Under the pieces are notes generated by a model. That model was not told the DNA's origin, ran no database searches, and saw only the letters and a list, made by a program, of their open reading frames with translations. A stretch of DNA of 64,000 bases from Tieghemiomyces parasiticus (lineage: Eukaryota; Kickxellomycota; Dimargaritomycetes; Dimargaritales; Dimargaritaceae): NCBI GenBank assembly GCA_027575765.1, contig JANBPT010000121.1, forward strand, positions 1 through 64,000. The letters run 5' to 3'. Shown here in pieces: positions 1 to 10,429 of the stretch. The position numbers and the translations under genes were made by a program. Positions within the stretch are counted from its first letter, which is position 1. Every line of letters begins with the position of its first letter.

Positions 1-2107
1 AGGGAGCTGGAACGGCATCCGCTGCAGACACTGAGGCAGAGAGGGCAGGGGCAGGTTTAAGGGGACACTGAAAGGTAAGGAGGCGGGATTGTGCGGTCAC
101 GCAGTATGGCGTGTGGGCTGGCCGAGGAAGACGTACCGCTTGGCATTACTACTGAGGTACAGAGGTGCAGAGTAAGTTGGTTAGCAAGATTAGCACGGCC
201 GAATAGATGGTGGCGGATTCGGGTTACCCGTCCCCCCGGCCTGTGTCCTTATTATCAGTGGCGGGCGGAACAATCGAATGGTTACAAGCGTTCCAAGGGG
301 GGGGGGCAAAGGAAACGGTGGAAAGGCCCCGGCCAAGCCACTAGCCGACCACCCCCAGCCCTTGTAGAAGGCTAGCTACCAGCCGATTGGATCGTCCATC
401 CAGCCAACCGATGTTTGGCCCTCGAAGCGTGCCGGGAGTGGGGCAATGGGGCCGACACGGGGTTCCCTAATGCGGTGGGAACCTTAACAGAAGCCAAGGA
501 GTGGGGCAGATGAATGGCGCAGCGGGAGCCACCAGTCGGTGACGACGATGGCTGGGGGGGGGGGAAGGTTTATCCCACATTGCTAAACAGTCGGGGATTC
601 CGCCCCCTCCCACCTTACAGGAAAAAATACCAGCCACCGTATCCCATGTACCTTGGAAGGATGGGGAGGGCAGGCACTACTGGTAATGTACATAGCCGGA
701 GGGCGTAGGGCCGCGCGTAGAAATATGAACACAGTGGATCGGCTTGTCGCAAGTCCCGCAATCCCCCATGGCGGTATTCCGTGTCCGTGGACCTTGGTGC
801 CAACCCGAAGGGGCGTTTCCGTCGCGCGCGCGTAGCCGTGGCGGCCTGGCGGTCCCCACGTGCGGTTAGGAATTCCCATTGCCACAAGGGCGGACCTGCC
901 AAGCCCCCTTGCGGTCGTAGCGGCCGAACAACGTCGAAGGGTGGGATGCAAGAGTGGGCAACTTCGCCTCCAATCCTTGGTACCTTCGTACTTGGACAGT
1001 GCGTCCTTCATTCCTGCGCGACCGCGTGAAGGAAAATGCAACATGGAACGCCTCTTCACCTCCTCGCCTGCCCCTCTTCAATCTCACATAGCAGCTACCG
1101 GAGCCATTATAACGCATGCAGCCCCGTTTATAGACCAAGCACCCCCCCTTCCACCACTGTCCTAACTAGCAGGGATAATGGAGGTGCAAGTCCACCGAGG
1201 CTACGGTAGGGACGCCGCGAATTCTCCACAGGCTAGGCCCGATCCCGGCCAGGGTAAAGGCACGCTCGCACCGGCCGTGCTCCACTATGACATGACGTCG
1301 CTGTAGCCGACTGCACGATCAACAGTGATGGTGGAAAAATGCTAGTGCCCAGCCTCCCCCAAGGGCCTATTGATAGCCTGATTCCCATTACGTTATGGCA
1401 TCAGTCGTAACCGCCCAAAGCACCGGGCGACCTGCACTCCTGGCTTTGTTACCGATTGTTGATCTGTCGAAAAGCCAAGGGGAGGGGGCCAGGAGTAAGG
1501 GTTAGAATTGCCGGCTGTCCCGCTAAAAGAGTTGGCACTGCACAGCATTAGTAGGCATTCGCTCCTTCCCCTTGCCCGTTGCTTCGCTGGCCGACGGATT
1601 GTCCATACCTTGTAATGAAAGTTCTAGGTTTAATGACACTGCGCCAACCGAGAGCTGCCCGATGGCGGGACGAGCCTTTACTTTGGGGATCCGCACTCCC
1701 GCTTGTAATTGCCACACAACCGCCCTCTTCCCCTGCGTTCTCACCATTCTGAGAGGATGGGCAGGAAATGATACGATCATCTGTTTTTGATACCTCCCTC
1801 CTCCTCCTCCTCTTCCATCCCTATACAAGGCCCGCGCCTATTGCTTTCGGATCAGTAATGTTATATGGGTAAGGACGGAAATATCGGCAGAAACGACTCC
1901 GCAGCTTGGATAAATGGCAAGTCACGTCAACTGATACCAATCCGAAAAAAATACCGTTACCTAATGTGCCCCAATAACAAGCATAATACTACATAGCCGC
2001 TAATCAATATGATTCTATTAAACTCTGTACCGGAAAACCGTAGCCATCGCCTTCCTACTCGCGGCCTCCCAACGTATACAATAAAGCGTTGTCCACGTCC
2101 GAAGTCC
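1..2107. other. Gene-poor left flank
   Basis: No intact gene is visible. The stretch holds two poly(G) runs (10 G at 297-306, 11 G at 554-564), a decayed kinase N-lobe listed separately (866-1138, minus), and short open frames that do not share codon use or homology with anything recognised. A minus-strand frame at 1523-1828 has a glycine-rich segment that resembles a kinase glycine loop only weakly. The last ~100 bases are the 3' flank of the ATP23 gene. Confidence 0.6.
866..1138 (-). pseudogene. Decayed protein-kinase N-lobe
   Basis: Read on the minus strand, an open frame of about 90 codons keeps the order of a kinase N-lobe. It has a glycine-rich loop-like NGSGSCYV, a beta-3-like segment (EEAFHVAF, without the expected lysine), and a helix-C-like stretch ending in LPTLASHP. 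A beta-4 segment STLFGRYD and a beta-5/hinge-like GAWQV...GNGNS follow. Downstream on the same strand (about 680-860) a frame with a VHISTRG segment could be the remains of a catalytic loop, but it is poor. No start, splice sites or complete C-lobe can be assembled, so I read it as a relic. The family assignment rests on motif order only. Confidence 0.35.
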
Positions 2108-3035
2108 TTAAAAGCCAAAGTAAATCTCGTCGAACGGCCGAGTGTCCCGAAAGCAACTCTTGAAGACCTTATTCACAGCCTCCTCGGCGGCGCCAGGTGC
2201 CGAGCAACAAGGATTGGCCTTGAGCGACAAAATGGCGCGCCGTTTAACACAGGCCTGGTGCTGTTTCGATAGGGCATAATTCCGGCGGTTCATTTCGCGG
2301 ATAATATTACAGTCCCCGGACAAGCTAGCGGCCCGGATCTCGGTGCAGGCGTGGTGGAGGCAGTTGGATAAATCCATGTTGAACCGACAGTGGTCGTAGG
2401 CGTGCACCAGCTCGTGAGCGAGGGTGACCTTCATATGGGAGGTCGACATGAAATGGTTGGCGCAGAGTTGGATCCCGCGGTCCGGTGAGAACCCTCCGCT
2501 GCGCAGGTCGTCACAAGGCGTGCACCGGATGTGTTCGCGCTTAAATGGGCAACCAAGCTTTTCCATTTCGTCCAGCATGAAGACAATGATCGGGTCTAGT
2601 AATTACAAGGTGAGAGGGAGGGGGGAGGGGAAAAAGCGAGTGCTAGTCGATGATAATGGGTAAGCCAACCAGGACGGACTCGTAAGTGAGGGGAAACCGG
2701 CAGAGGAGAGACCCTACCACCAGCGGGTAGACCCGTGTTGGTGCTCCATCCTCTACGTTGCCCCAGCCTTACCGCAATCCTAGCATGGCTTACTTACTGT
2801 TACGCATGAGGTAATCGCGGTTTTCAACGCATTTTTTAATGTCGGCCTTCCGTCGCTCCGCAGTAAGAGTCTGCTTATCCAGCGTCTGAGCGGCAGGTAG
2901 AGCCACCCCCGTATACCGTTGGAAAAACCGGCTCATGCGATCGTAGGTCCCGGCCTCAGGTTCCAGCGGTGGCGCCGGAGCATTCGAACTCGCCGTGTGG
3001 TCACCGAGGCTAGTCGAAGCGCGCTTGTCTGTCAT
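2108..3035 (-). CDS. ATP23: Mitochondrial inner-membrane metalloprotease ATP23
   Basis: Two exons: 3035-2798 and 2595-2108, giving 241 aa. The intron (2596-2797, 202 nt) has GTAAGT and CTAG ends. Joining them restores the frame through the conserved stretch just before the second exon's first methionine (residues about 79-90), which matches ATP23 family spacing. The zinc-protease motif HELVH lies at residues 140-144, with the family's cysteines before it and the Cys-rich C-terminal part (CVKRRA, NPCC, CF) after it. In yeast, Atp23 matures mitochondrially encoded Atp6, helps assemble the ATP synthase F0 part, and sits on the intermembrane-space side of the inner membrane. Start chosen at the ATG giving the usual short N-terminus; an upstream in-frame ATG at 3155 would add 40 residues without family resemblance. 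Confidence 0.93.
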
Positions 3036-3441
3036 GTTGGGCATGTATTGCATCAAAAAGTGAAAGGATGTATAGCGTACGGTGACATCCGAATATTTCC
3101 GGGAGGCGACATGGCCGAACAGCGGTTCGACATCTCCAGGTGTTGTCCGGCCCACTCGTGCGTCCTTTTTTTTGACCGGTAGGGGGAAGGCCTTAGTATC
3201 CGTTGGTCATGGGGCTGCGCAATAGAACAGCGTGACATTACCTTCCCCCCTCCTTATATGGGGCACGGAGACTGATCAAGTCACGTGATTTGTTTTTTAA
3301 TGTAACTATCCTTGTGGGCCAGCTCCCGATATTTAAACATCCTCCTGTGGTTTATAATAGTTGGTCTCTTTACAAGCTTCGTATTTTATATCCCCTTACC
3401 ATGTTCGTATCTTGATGATCTACGCCCAAAAACAAGCATAG
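3036..3441. other. Intergenic: ATP23 promoter and PIG-U 3' flank
   Basis: About 400 bp between two minus-strand genes. It must hold the ATP23 promoter and the PIG-U terminator. AT-rich segments lie around 3290-3400, but no clear TATA box or other element stands out. Confidence 0.5.
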
Positions 3442-5293
3442 CTACTCCTGTACTATCAGCTTATTTCGCACGGAAGGATAGGCTTCGTCGATATCGCGGC
3501 GAATCATGGACTGGACTAAATCGATGACCAGCAAGATTTGGGACGCCGCGTACACCAGTGTGGCGGCGTAAAAGAAGTTAGCATTACCACTGCCTTGGTA
3601 GATCCACAGGTGCCAGAACAGGGGGGCCAATATCAAGGCGTAGACCATCGCATTGCTCAGCACAAAGGCGTAGCGCATGTACTTGAAGATTTCGTAGTAC
3701 AGAGGTACCAGGCCGAGCAGTAGTGACATGTCCGCGGCGGACGGATAGGACTTGAAGAGGGTAGTGATGGCCACAATGAGAACGGCCGCAAATAACGGAC
3801 GCTCCTGAAACCGGATGGCCACGGGAACCGCAAAGATAAGGGTGTGCAGCTGGAAGGCCATCAGGAAGAAGAGGCGGAAGTGGTCAAACATCTCGATGAA
3901 GAAGTACCAAAAAACGCCGAGGTTAGGGGTGAGGTCCGTGACGAGGAGGCTAGGGAGTAGAAGCGGGGGAGGGTAGAGGGTTCCGACGAAAACGGCAGCA
4001 AGGTGATAAGCAGTCAGTTATCAGGTACCTTGAGTTTTATAATCGCCTTTGATACTGATCTGGGTCAGCTGGGATGCGTGATAGCATTCCCCGGTTATCG
4101 ATGAGGGACAGGGTGACTTACATGACACCGTAGGTAGCGCCGAGGAACTTCCAAGAACCAGTAATGAGGTAAGACGTTCCTAGCAAGACAGTGAGGGCAG
4201 CTGTGAATACGGCCAAAAACTGCACGAGGATAGGCTGGGTAATCGATGCACACATAGGAGGTAGCAAGGAAATAATGTGGTGCGGCGGTAAAGTTAGCAA
4301 GCTGCGAGAGAAGGTGGGTGAGTTTAGCCCGTATATGGCATGAACTACCCTAGGGGTAGCAGCCTAGAATTTAAGACCCTCCTTTACATCGCTGGGTACG
4401 CTACTCACTAGTTTGTTTGGCCGATTTTGCACTAGGATCATGACGATGGGTACGCTCAGCATCACGGGATAGAAGCTGATGTAGGAGGCCACGGCCACCC
4501 AGAAGGCGGCGACGGCGGGCCGGTCTATCGTTGGAAGGGTGACGAGAGAGACGGAACCAATATACGGAGGTAGCAACGGGTTAGACGGAGTCCCCTCCCC
4601 TACTAAAAACCAGCCAGGGTAATTTCATAGCGCGTTAATGCACATTTACAGTCCACGAGCCTACCTACCTTCCAGGGCGTGACGGAGGGCACACACCACG
4701 GCAAAACTATTGAAAATGAGCGTGGACCGTGCTAGACAGCTAAACAGCGTAAGCGGGTTAAACAAGTAGAGCAGGGCCAGGGTCTCCGGCTGAAGGTGTA
4801 GGTTGATATCCTCGGGGAAGGCGGGGGCGGGCGAGTCCGGCTTGGCGTCGGCGTCGACGGTCGCTTTTACCGGTTCACCCGCCTTTTGACCGCCGGACAA
4901 CTCCGAGTCTTCCAAAGTCCGCACCGGTTCCCTACGCCACTTGACCCGTGCAATCGCCACGAGCTGGTAAGCCACCAACACGTCCATCACGGAAAACAAC
5001 AGCGCCGCCACCCCGTCTGCCACCGCCCTGGCCCCCGTTACCCGGTAGAGTAGGCTGAATAGTGGGAGGTAGAGCGCCGGTTGAAAAAACACGTGGCCGT
5101 CGTACGGGTCAAAGCCGGCCCCGTGGAGAAACAGGCCTTCAGTGAGCCGCTTGTAACTGGTCAGTGGGGTGGCGAGCTCGATGCGGTCGGCCAGCTGGTG
5201 GACAAGTGGGGGCCCCCAGTGGTAGAGTGCCAGCCGGAGGAGGATGGCGCCCAGGGCGAGGCGCTGAAAGCGCCCGGATGGTAGTGAGGGCAT
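3442..5293 (-). CDS. GAB1: GPI transamidase subunit PIG-U (GAB1/CDC91)
   Basis: Four exons: 5293-4669, 4524-4409, 4234-4122 and 3949-3442, 453 aa. All three introns have GT-AG ends (GTAGGT, GTGAGT, GTAAGT) and each junction restores the reading frame; the last forms the family signature around DLTPN...FWYFF..EMFDHF. The multi-pass protein keeps the PIG-U landmarks FNP (first exon), FKSYPS, and WHLWIYQGSGNANFF in the C-terminal half. PIG-U is an ER-membrane subunit of the complex that cuts the C-terminal signal of precursor proteins and attaches the GPI anchor. A hydrophilic, acidic loop of about 45 residues in exon 1 (between the TM segment near YQLVAIARV and the LALLYLFNP segment) appears specific to this protein. 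The start is the ATG at 5293, leading directly into the first hydrophobic helix. Confidence 0.93.
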
Positions 5294-5792
5294 AGGTCTA
5301 GGAATGAGGCAAATGGGCGGGATAGATGGAGGGGCCTCGAAAGTATGTAGCAGGGGGGGAGGGAGGTGAAATGCGCAAGAAAGGTGTAGGAGGCGGTCGA
5401 CTGGAGGGCGAACGACGGGTATGAAAATGAGCCGATACAGAGGCGATGGACACCCTAGGCCATGCCGGGTGGTGCTTGTCTGAGAAAGTAGGCAGCAGGT
5501 AGCCAGCACCACCACCATCACCACCAGAAATGGTCTATTTCGCCAGGTAGTTGGGCACAGATGTTTGCCAAGGGGGGGGGGAGGGAGGGGGAACCGGCGG
5601 CCACGGCCTCACGCGCAGAGCATTGTGAACGTGTCGAGCTTACTTCCTTGCTTCGATATGTATTACCCTTGTCCATTCCAAGTGGGGTTATCGGTTTTAA
5701 TGAAACGTAAGGCCTTCTAACCCCTAAAAATAAAATCGATAACGCCCGCATCGCAAGCCGTCCGTTTCCTAGGCCAGCTGGCTCCTCTTTCT
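5294..5792. other. Intergenic: PIG-U promoter and VPS41 3' flank
   Basis: About 500 bp between two minus-strand genes. It contains a G-run cluster at 5572-5592 (ten G followed by GGG and GGGGG blocks), which could form a quadruplex on the plus strand. An AT-rich patch lies at 5690-5745. No TATA box is obvious. Confidence 0.45.
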
Positions 5793-8700
5793 CTACAGCC
5801 GGAGCTGGACAAGGGGCGGCAGATCAGTATCGGAGTCGGAGTCTGGGCTCTGGGTAGGGGCCACGGCCGTACGGGACCGGCGCACCGACCGGGATCCGAA
5901 CGTGCCGCCGGCCGCGGTGGTCGAGCGGGGCGAGGCTGTACTAGTAGGTCGGTCAGTTTGACTGCGGCTGACCTTAGTGGGCGTTGGGGCCGCCCGTTGC
6001 GTTATACCGCTCGCCCCGTAAGTAGTACTACCCATCCTACCGTCGCCGTCACCGCTCCGGCCTGCCGCCGAATCGTCTTCGAGATCACTTGTCCCCACGT
6101 CCTCCGGTTTAACCGCCGCCGTTACAATGGACGCGGTCAGGAAATTGGCATCGCTGGCGCTGTCGGGATGAGCCGACGACGACGCGCAAATTGGGCACTG
6201 CGGGGGCGCGTCCAGGAACGACCGTAGGGCGCGACACTGGGCCAGTTTGGTTTCCATGTCGTTCGGGCTTCCGCCCAGCAAGCCGCCACTCTCGCCGAAA
6301 CTCGTGGCACCAGGGTTGGCCCCAACAATACTTCCCCCCCGGGCACTCCGTGGGGCCCGGATACCGCCGGTATTTGGCCTGCTGACTACGTCCAAAAATT
6401 CCGACGGAACGGCCGGCGGAGGCTGGGCCAGACCGGCGCCCGAAGGGCCCGACTCGAGCGGATCGAGCAACGTGCGCGCGGCGTCGACCAACGGGAGCAG
6501 CGTACCGGCCAGCGGGTGGTGATAGAGCCGCGAGGCCTCGAGGCCGAGGGCGGGGACGGTGGTGGACTCAGTGGCCGCCTGGGCCCCGCGGCGGATCGCG
6601 CTGGTCAGGAGTTGACGAACATTGGCGTGGAGCAGGCAGCGGTCGTGAAAGGTATGGCCGCAGAAGAAGGCGAACAAGGGGCCGTCGGGTGGGAACCCGT
6701 GCCCGCTGGGCTGGATAATTGGCGAGGACTGACGCGGCGGGCTGGCGGCTGGTGATGGAAGTAGGTCGTCCACGTTCGACGTGGGCAGGATGGGCTCTTG
6801 GCAGACCAGACACAGGGCTCGACGGTCCACCCCGATCCCGAGGTGCTGGGCGCGGCGGAGGTGGTCGCTGAACCGTACACAGTCGGTGTTGAGGATGATT
6901 TGGCATCCACGACGCAACGAGACCTGTAGCTGAAGGTCGTGCAAAATCTGAATCACGGTCCGCTTGAGCCCCGGAACCTGGAGTCCCGGCACCATGGATT
7001 GAAGGACCTTAACTGGGTCCACGTAAGAACTGGCGTGTTCGAGCAGCCCGGTGACGAATTCGGGCTGGTCCCGCGCGTAACTGAGTAGTTCGTCCCACAG
7101 TTCGGGGTCGTTCTGTTCGCGTGCGAAGGCAATGGCCTGCGGGACGTCGTGGAGGCGGTGCAGAATCAACTGGAGGGCACGGTGGGAGTCGCCCATGCGA
7201 CCCAACAGGTACACCATCTCCGGGACCAGATCGCGGGCCTGGCACACCCGCAGCGCACGTTCCAGGCGGTACCCACTGGTACCCCGGAGAAAGCGGAGGA
7301 GGAACGGGTAGTCGTACTCGGCGTACAGTTCGACCTGCAGATCGTAGAAAGGGGCGGCCAGCTGGTTGAACCCTGGCTCGGCGCTAGCGGTGACCGGGCT
7401 GCCATAGGCCGAGAGCGCATTCGTGGGTTCGCCGCCGGCGGCGGTGGCACCTGGCGAGACCCCGGCACGTCCGCGGGCGTCGAACGTGTAGAGTGCGTGG
7501 AGGTACACGTGAAGCAGGTAGAGGTGGGCGCCCTGGAGCTGGCGGACCGCCGTGGCCGGCGGCACCGTGTCGTAGTGCCTTACGAGAAGTTGGACCCCAG
7601 GGGCCTGGCTGAGGGCCGCGAGACGGCCTGTTCGTACGGCGTCATCGGATCCCTCCACCCCATCGTTTCCTTTCCCGTCCTTGGCTACGTGCTCCTGGTA
7701 CCGTTGGTAGTCGTACTGGAGCAGCAGGACAACCTTGTGGCGCACCTGAGGAATCCAGCGCTGACTCACGATGGCATCGATGATGTGTGGCTTGCCCAAA
7801 ATCAGCGAGTACTCGATGACCTTATCGGCGCGCTGTTCGTAAGTGTAGAGGTCCACCAGGATGTCCATCAGCAAGGCGGCCTCGTCGGAAAGACTGGCGC
7901 GTGGGACCAGTGCTGTCGGGTCGTTGGGGCCCGACTCAGCTCCGGAACCGCCACCGGGTAAAAGCTGCCGTAGGCGGTCCTCGATGGCGGCGACCACCGA
8001 GGGCACGTTGTACAGGTCGGGTGACCAGGCTCGGATGGTATCCGCTAAGCGGACCACGTCCTTAGACAGCCAAAAGGCCAGTACCATCTCGTAGATGGTA
8101 CCGGACAGCTGCGCGGCAGTGGTGGGGATGTAAGGCGAGATGGCCTCCAGGTGGCCCAGTTGGGCAAACTCAAACACCCACTTCTCCCACAGTTCGGCGT
8201 TCTGCCCCAGAACCTCGCCACATACGGTGGCAGCTCGGTCGTAGTCCCCGGCCTGAACCAAAGACTCGAGATAGCGTTCCCCCACGGTAGTAACGAGCCC
8301 GGGCTCCATAGTTGGTCCTGTCGGCTGGGCGCGCTCAGCCTGGAGGACGGCCAGGACCTCGGCGTAGCGGTCGCGTTCCATCAGCCAGTCCACGCGGTCC
8401 TTCCAGTCGCGCGGCCGAGCACACAACACATCTTTAGGGCTCAAAATGTATACCCAGCGGTCGTCCCGGGTCGCCGGGCCGTCAGCTGGGGGGTGGCTGC
8501 GGGCCGGCGGACCGGAGGCGACCCCCAGGCGGTAGTCATGGGCCTGGTATAGTTCGTACCCGCGAACGGAGAGAACGTCGGCCGATACCTCCTCGGCGGC
8601 CGGACTGATGACGCGAAGGGACGGCGGATCGGCGGCGACGCGCCGCTGCTGGTCCACCTGGGTGAAGTCCTCGTCGGGCTGGAGGGTGTCCACCTCGTAC

Positions 8701-9668
8701 GAGAGGACGAGCAGATCCCCGCGGAAGGGAGCAACGCCGCACACCACGGCCTCGGTGCTGAAGAGGGCCGAGATCTCTGCGTAGAGGAGTGGGGCACCCA
8801 GGGTCTGCTCATGAGCAGACCGTTCCCGGACTGTCACCACCTTAACCGTATCAGCCCAACCGACGAGCAGGGTGCGGGCGTCTCGCCAGCACAGATGGCA
8901 CGGGTAGAGGTCAGGCCGGGGGCTGTCATCCTGGCGAGCAATATGTGTGATGCGCCGTTGGGTCTTGGTGTCGTAGATGCGGACGCCAGTATCGCAGGCC
9001 CACGCGATGAAGGTGCCTTGCCACTGCACGTTGTATACAGGGCCCTCCCCGGAGTGCAGCAGCGTGTCCTTCTGACCGAACCACCCGCGCTCGCTCAGCA
9101 CCAGGTCGCCGGCCAGTCCACCAGCCACGAACGGCCGGGCTGGTTCGTGAAGGTAGTTAGGGTGCAGGGCCACACACTTCATGGGGCGTAGAAACCGGTA
9201 GCTGGTCTTTTCGGGAGCCAACAGTGCGCGGACAGATACCTGACCATCGTCGGAGGCGCTGCCCACATACTCGCCCGCCGCGTCCAGGCTCAACGCGTTC
9301 ACCGTCGCCGAGTGAGCCTGCCAGGACTGCACCTGGTTGCCGTCCAGATCATGGATACTGACAACCCCGCCGTGGGTGCCGACGGCCAAGAACTTGTCGC
9401 CTACCGTCAGGCAGCTGGCCGTGTCACGAAATAATAGGCCGTCCGGGTCGTGGGAGTTGAGCACTCGCTTGTACTTGAGCTGGGGCTCCTCCTCCTCCTC
9501 CTCTCCGTCTTCGTCCTCCCCATCGCTGTCAGCCGCGTGGGACGACATGGCCGGATGGCCGGCACATTCGCTCGTCACGTGGCTGCCTGGAGGCCGGCTG
9601 ACGCGACCTTGAGAACTGGCCGGGGTCTGTAAAGAGCTCCCGTCGCCGACCGCGGGGCTGTTCGACAT
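5793..9668 (-). CDS. VPS41: HOPS complex subunit VPS41
   Basis: Intronless frame; the ATG at 9668 gives 1291 aa (an upstream in-frame ATG exists but adds 76 low-complexity residues). After an acidic N-terminal tail (DSDGEDEDGEEEEEE), a WD40-type propeller occupies about residues 65-400 (FLAVGTHGG, VNALSLDAAGEYVGSASDDG). An alpha-solenoid/clathrin-heavy-chain repeat region follows to about residue 950. The C-terminus carries a RING-H2: CLVC, then CGHTFHDRC, then CPIC. VPS41 acts in the HOPS tether at the vacuole/late endosome and in AP-3 transport. The protein is longer than usual because the RING is split: about 150 residues of Ser/Gly/Pro-rich sequence lie between HDRC and CPIC, and a further disordered tail follows. 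Confidence 0.92.
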   Translation of the reverse strand: MSNSPAVGDGSSLQTPASSQGRVSRPPGSHVTSECAGHPAMSSHAADSDGEDEDGEEEEEEPQLKYKRVLNSHDPDGLLFRDTASCLTVGDKFLAVGTHGGVVSIHDLDGNQVQSWQAHSATVNALSLDAAGEYVGSASDDGQVSVRALLAPEKTSYRFLRPMKCVALHPNYLHEPARPFVAGGLAGDLVLSERGWFGQKDTLLHSGEGPVYNVQWQGTFIAWACDTGVRIYDTKTQRRITHIARQDDSPRPDLYPCHLCWRDARTLLVGWADTVKVVTVRERSAHEQTLGAPLLYAEISALFSTEAVVCGVAPFRGDLLVLSYEVDTLQPDEDFTQVDQQRRVAADPPSLRVISPAAEEVSADVLSVRGYELYQAHDYRLGVASGPPARSHPPADGPATRDDRWVYILSPKDVLCARPRDWKDRVDWLMERDRYAEVLAVLQAERAQPTGPTMEPGLVTTVGERYLESLVQAGDYDRAATVCGEVLGQNAELWEKWVFEFAQLGHLEAISPYIPTTAAQLSGTIYEMVLAFWLSKDVVRLADTIRAWSPDLYNVPSVVAAIEDRLRQLLPGGGSGAESGPNDPTALVPRASLSDEAALLMDILVDLYTYEQRADKVIEYSLILGKPHIIDAIVSQRWIPQVRHKVVLLLQYDYQRYQEHVAKDGKGNDGVEGSDDAVRTGRLAALSQAPGVQLLVRHYDTVPPATAVRQLQGAHLYLLHVYLHALYTFDARGRAGVSPGATAAGGEPTNALSAYGSPVTASAEPGFNQLAAPFYDLQVELYAEYDYPFLLRFLRGTSGYRLERALRVCQARDLVPEMVYLLGRMGDSHRALQLILHRLHDVPQAIAFAREQNDPELWDELLSYARDQPEFVTGLLEHASSYVDPVKVLQSMVPGLQVPGLKRTVIQILHDLQLQVSLRRGCQIILNTDCVRFSDHLRRAQHLGIGVDRRALCLVCQEPILPTSNVDDLLPSPAASPPRQSSPIIQPSGHGFPPDGPLFAFFCGHTFHDRCLLHANVRQLLTSAIRRGAQAATESTTVPALGLEASRLYHHPLAGTLLPLVDAARTLLDPLESGPSGAGLAQPPPAVPSEFLDVVSRPNTGGIRAPRSARGGSIVGANPGATSFGESGGLLGGSPNDMETKLAQCRALRSFLDAPPQCPICASSSAHPDSASDANFLTASIVTAAVKPEDVGTSDLEDDSAAGRSGDGDGRMGSTTYGASGITQRAAPTPTKVSRSQTDRPTSTASPRSTTAAGGTFGSRSVRRSRTAVAPTQSPDSDSDTDLPPLVQLRL

Positions 9669-10429
9669 GCGCGCGGTGTCAGGAGGAATGGACCGCCGGT
9701 GGCGGGGCGCAGGGTCGAGTGTGGTAGGTTGGGGACCCTGGGGGGGGTGTAGAGGTACAGTCGTCGTGTTGGACCGAGGGAATGCAGGTAGAGCCGGGTG
9801 GTGAAGTAATGGAAGGGGTCTGCGAATGAAGAACGTTATTGGGAAGCTGGTAATGTAATTTAGGTTGGAGGTAGGGATGGTGGTCTCAGGTAGCAACGAG
9901 TCAGCGCATCCACGTTACGCTTTCAGTAATTCCCGGCGGCGGCGAGGAGTGCCAGCGAGGCTAGTGGAAAGTCTAGCCGATTGCGACTGCCCTTCGCAAC
10001 GGTGGACTGCCGAGTGAACACCTGTGCTCCACTTGACAGGGCCGAGGCACGACGTCGTCGCAGCAGTATCAACGGTAGGAATTGACGTCCATCGCTGGAT
10101 CTAACTGCGCCCAGCCAGCCTCTCCACCGGCCCGTGGCTATGCTATAGGTCCCACCATTTAAACCCCGCCACACCTCGTCCTTCGCAATCAGTATCGTTG
10201 TGTACAAAGCCCTGGACATTGATTACCTTCCCCTGTCATGGAACAAGTGTCCCGTAAGGCGGGTAGTAGGCCCCAAGAGCTCATGCAGATTTACCTACTT
10301 CCTGTGCCAGCCTTAAAAGGCGCTATCCACTGGCCGCACTTGTGGTTCACTATATTCATTTTAAACCCCTTACCGCATAGCCGGTGCCCGGATTGGTGCA
10401 CCTAAGTGGCAGTGGCGTACTACTAAAGG

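Noticed and set aside
1523..1828. Glycine-loop-like segment on the minus strand
   Set aside because: Only one short motif; no lysine, helix C or catalytic loop follows in any frame.
5294..5524. Upstream extension of PIG-U exon 1
   Set aside because: The open frame continues 77 codons upstream, but that part has no family resemblance; the ATG at 5293 leads directly into the first helix.
7149..7961. Plus-strand 270-aa open frame
   Set aside because: Antisense shadow of VPS41 caused by GC-rich codon bias; no start context or homology.
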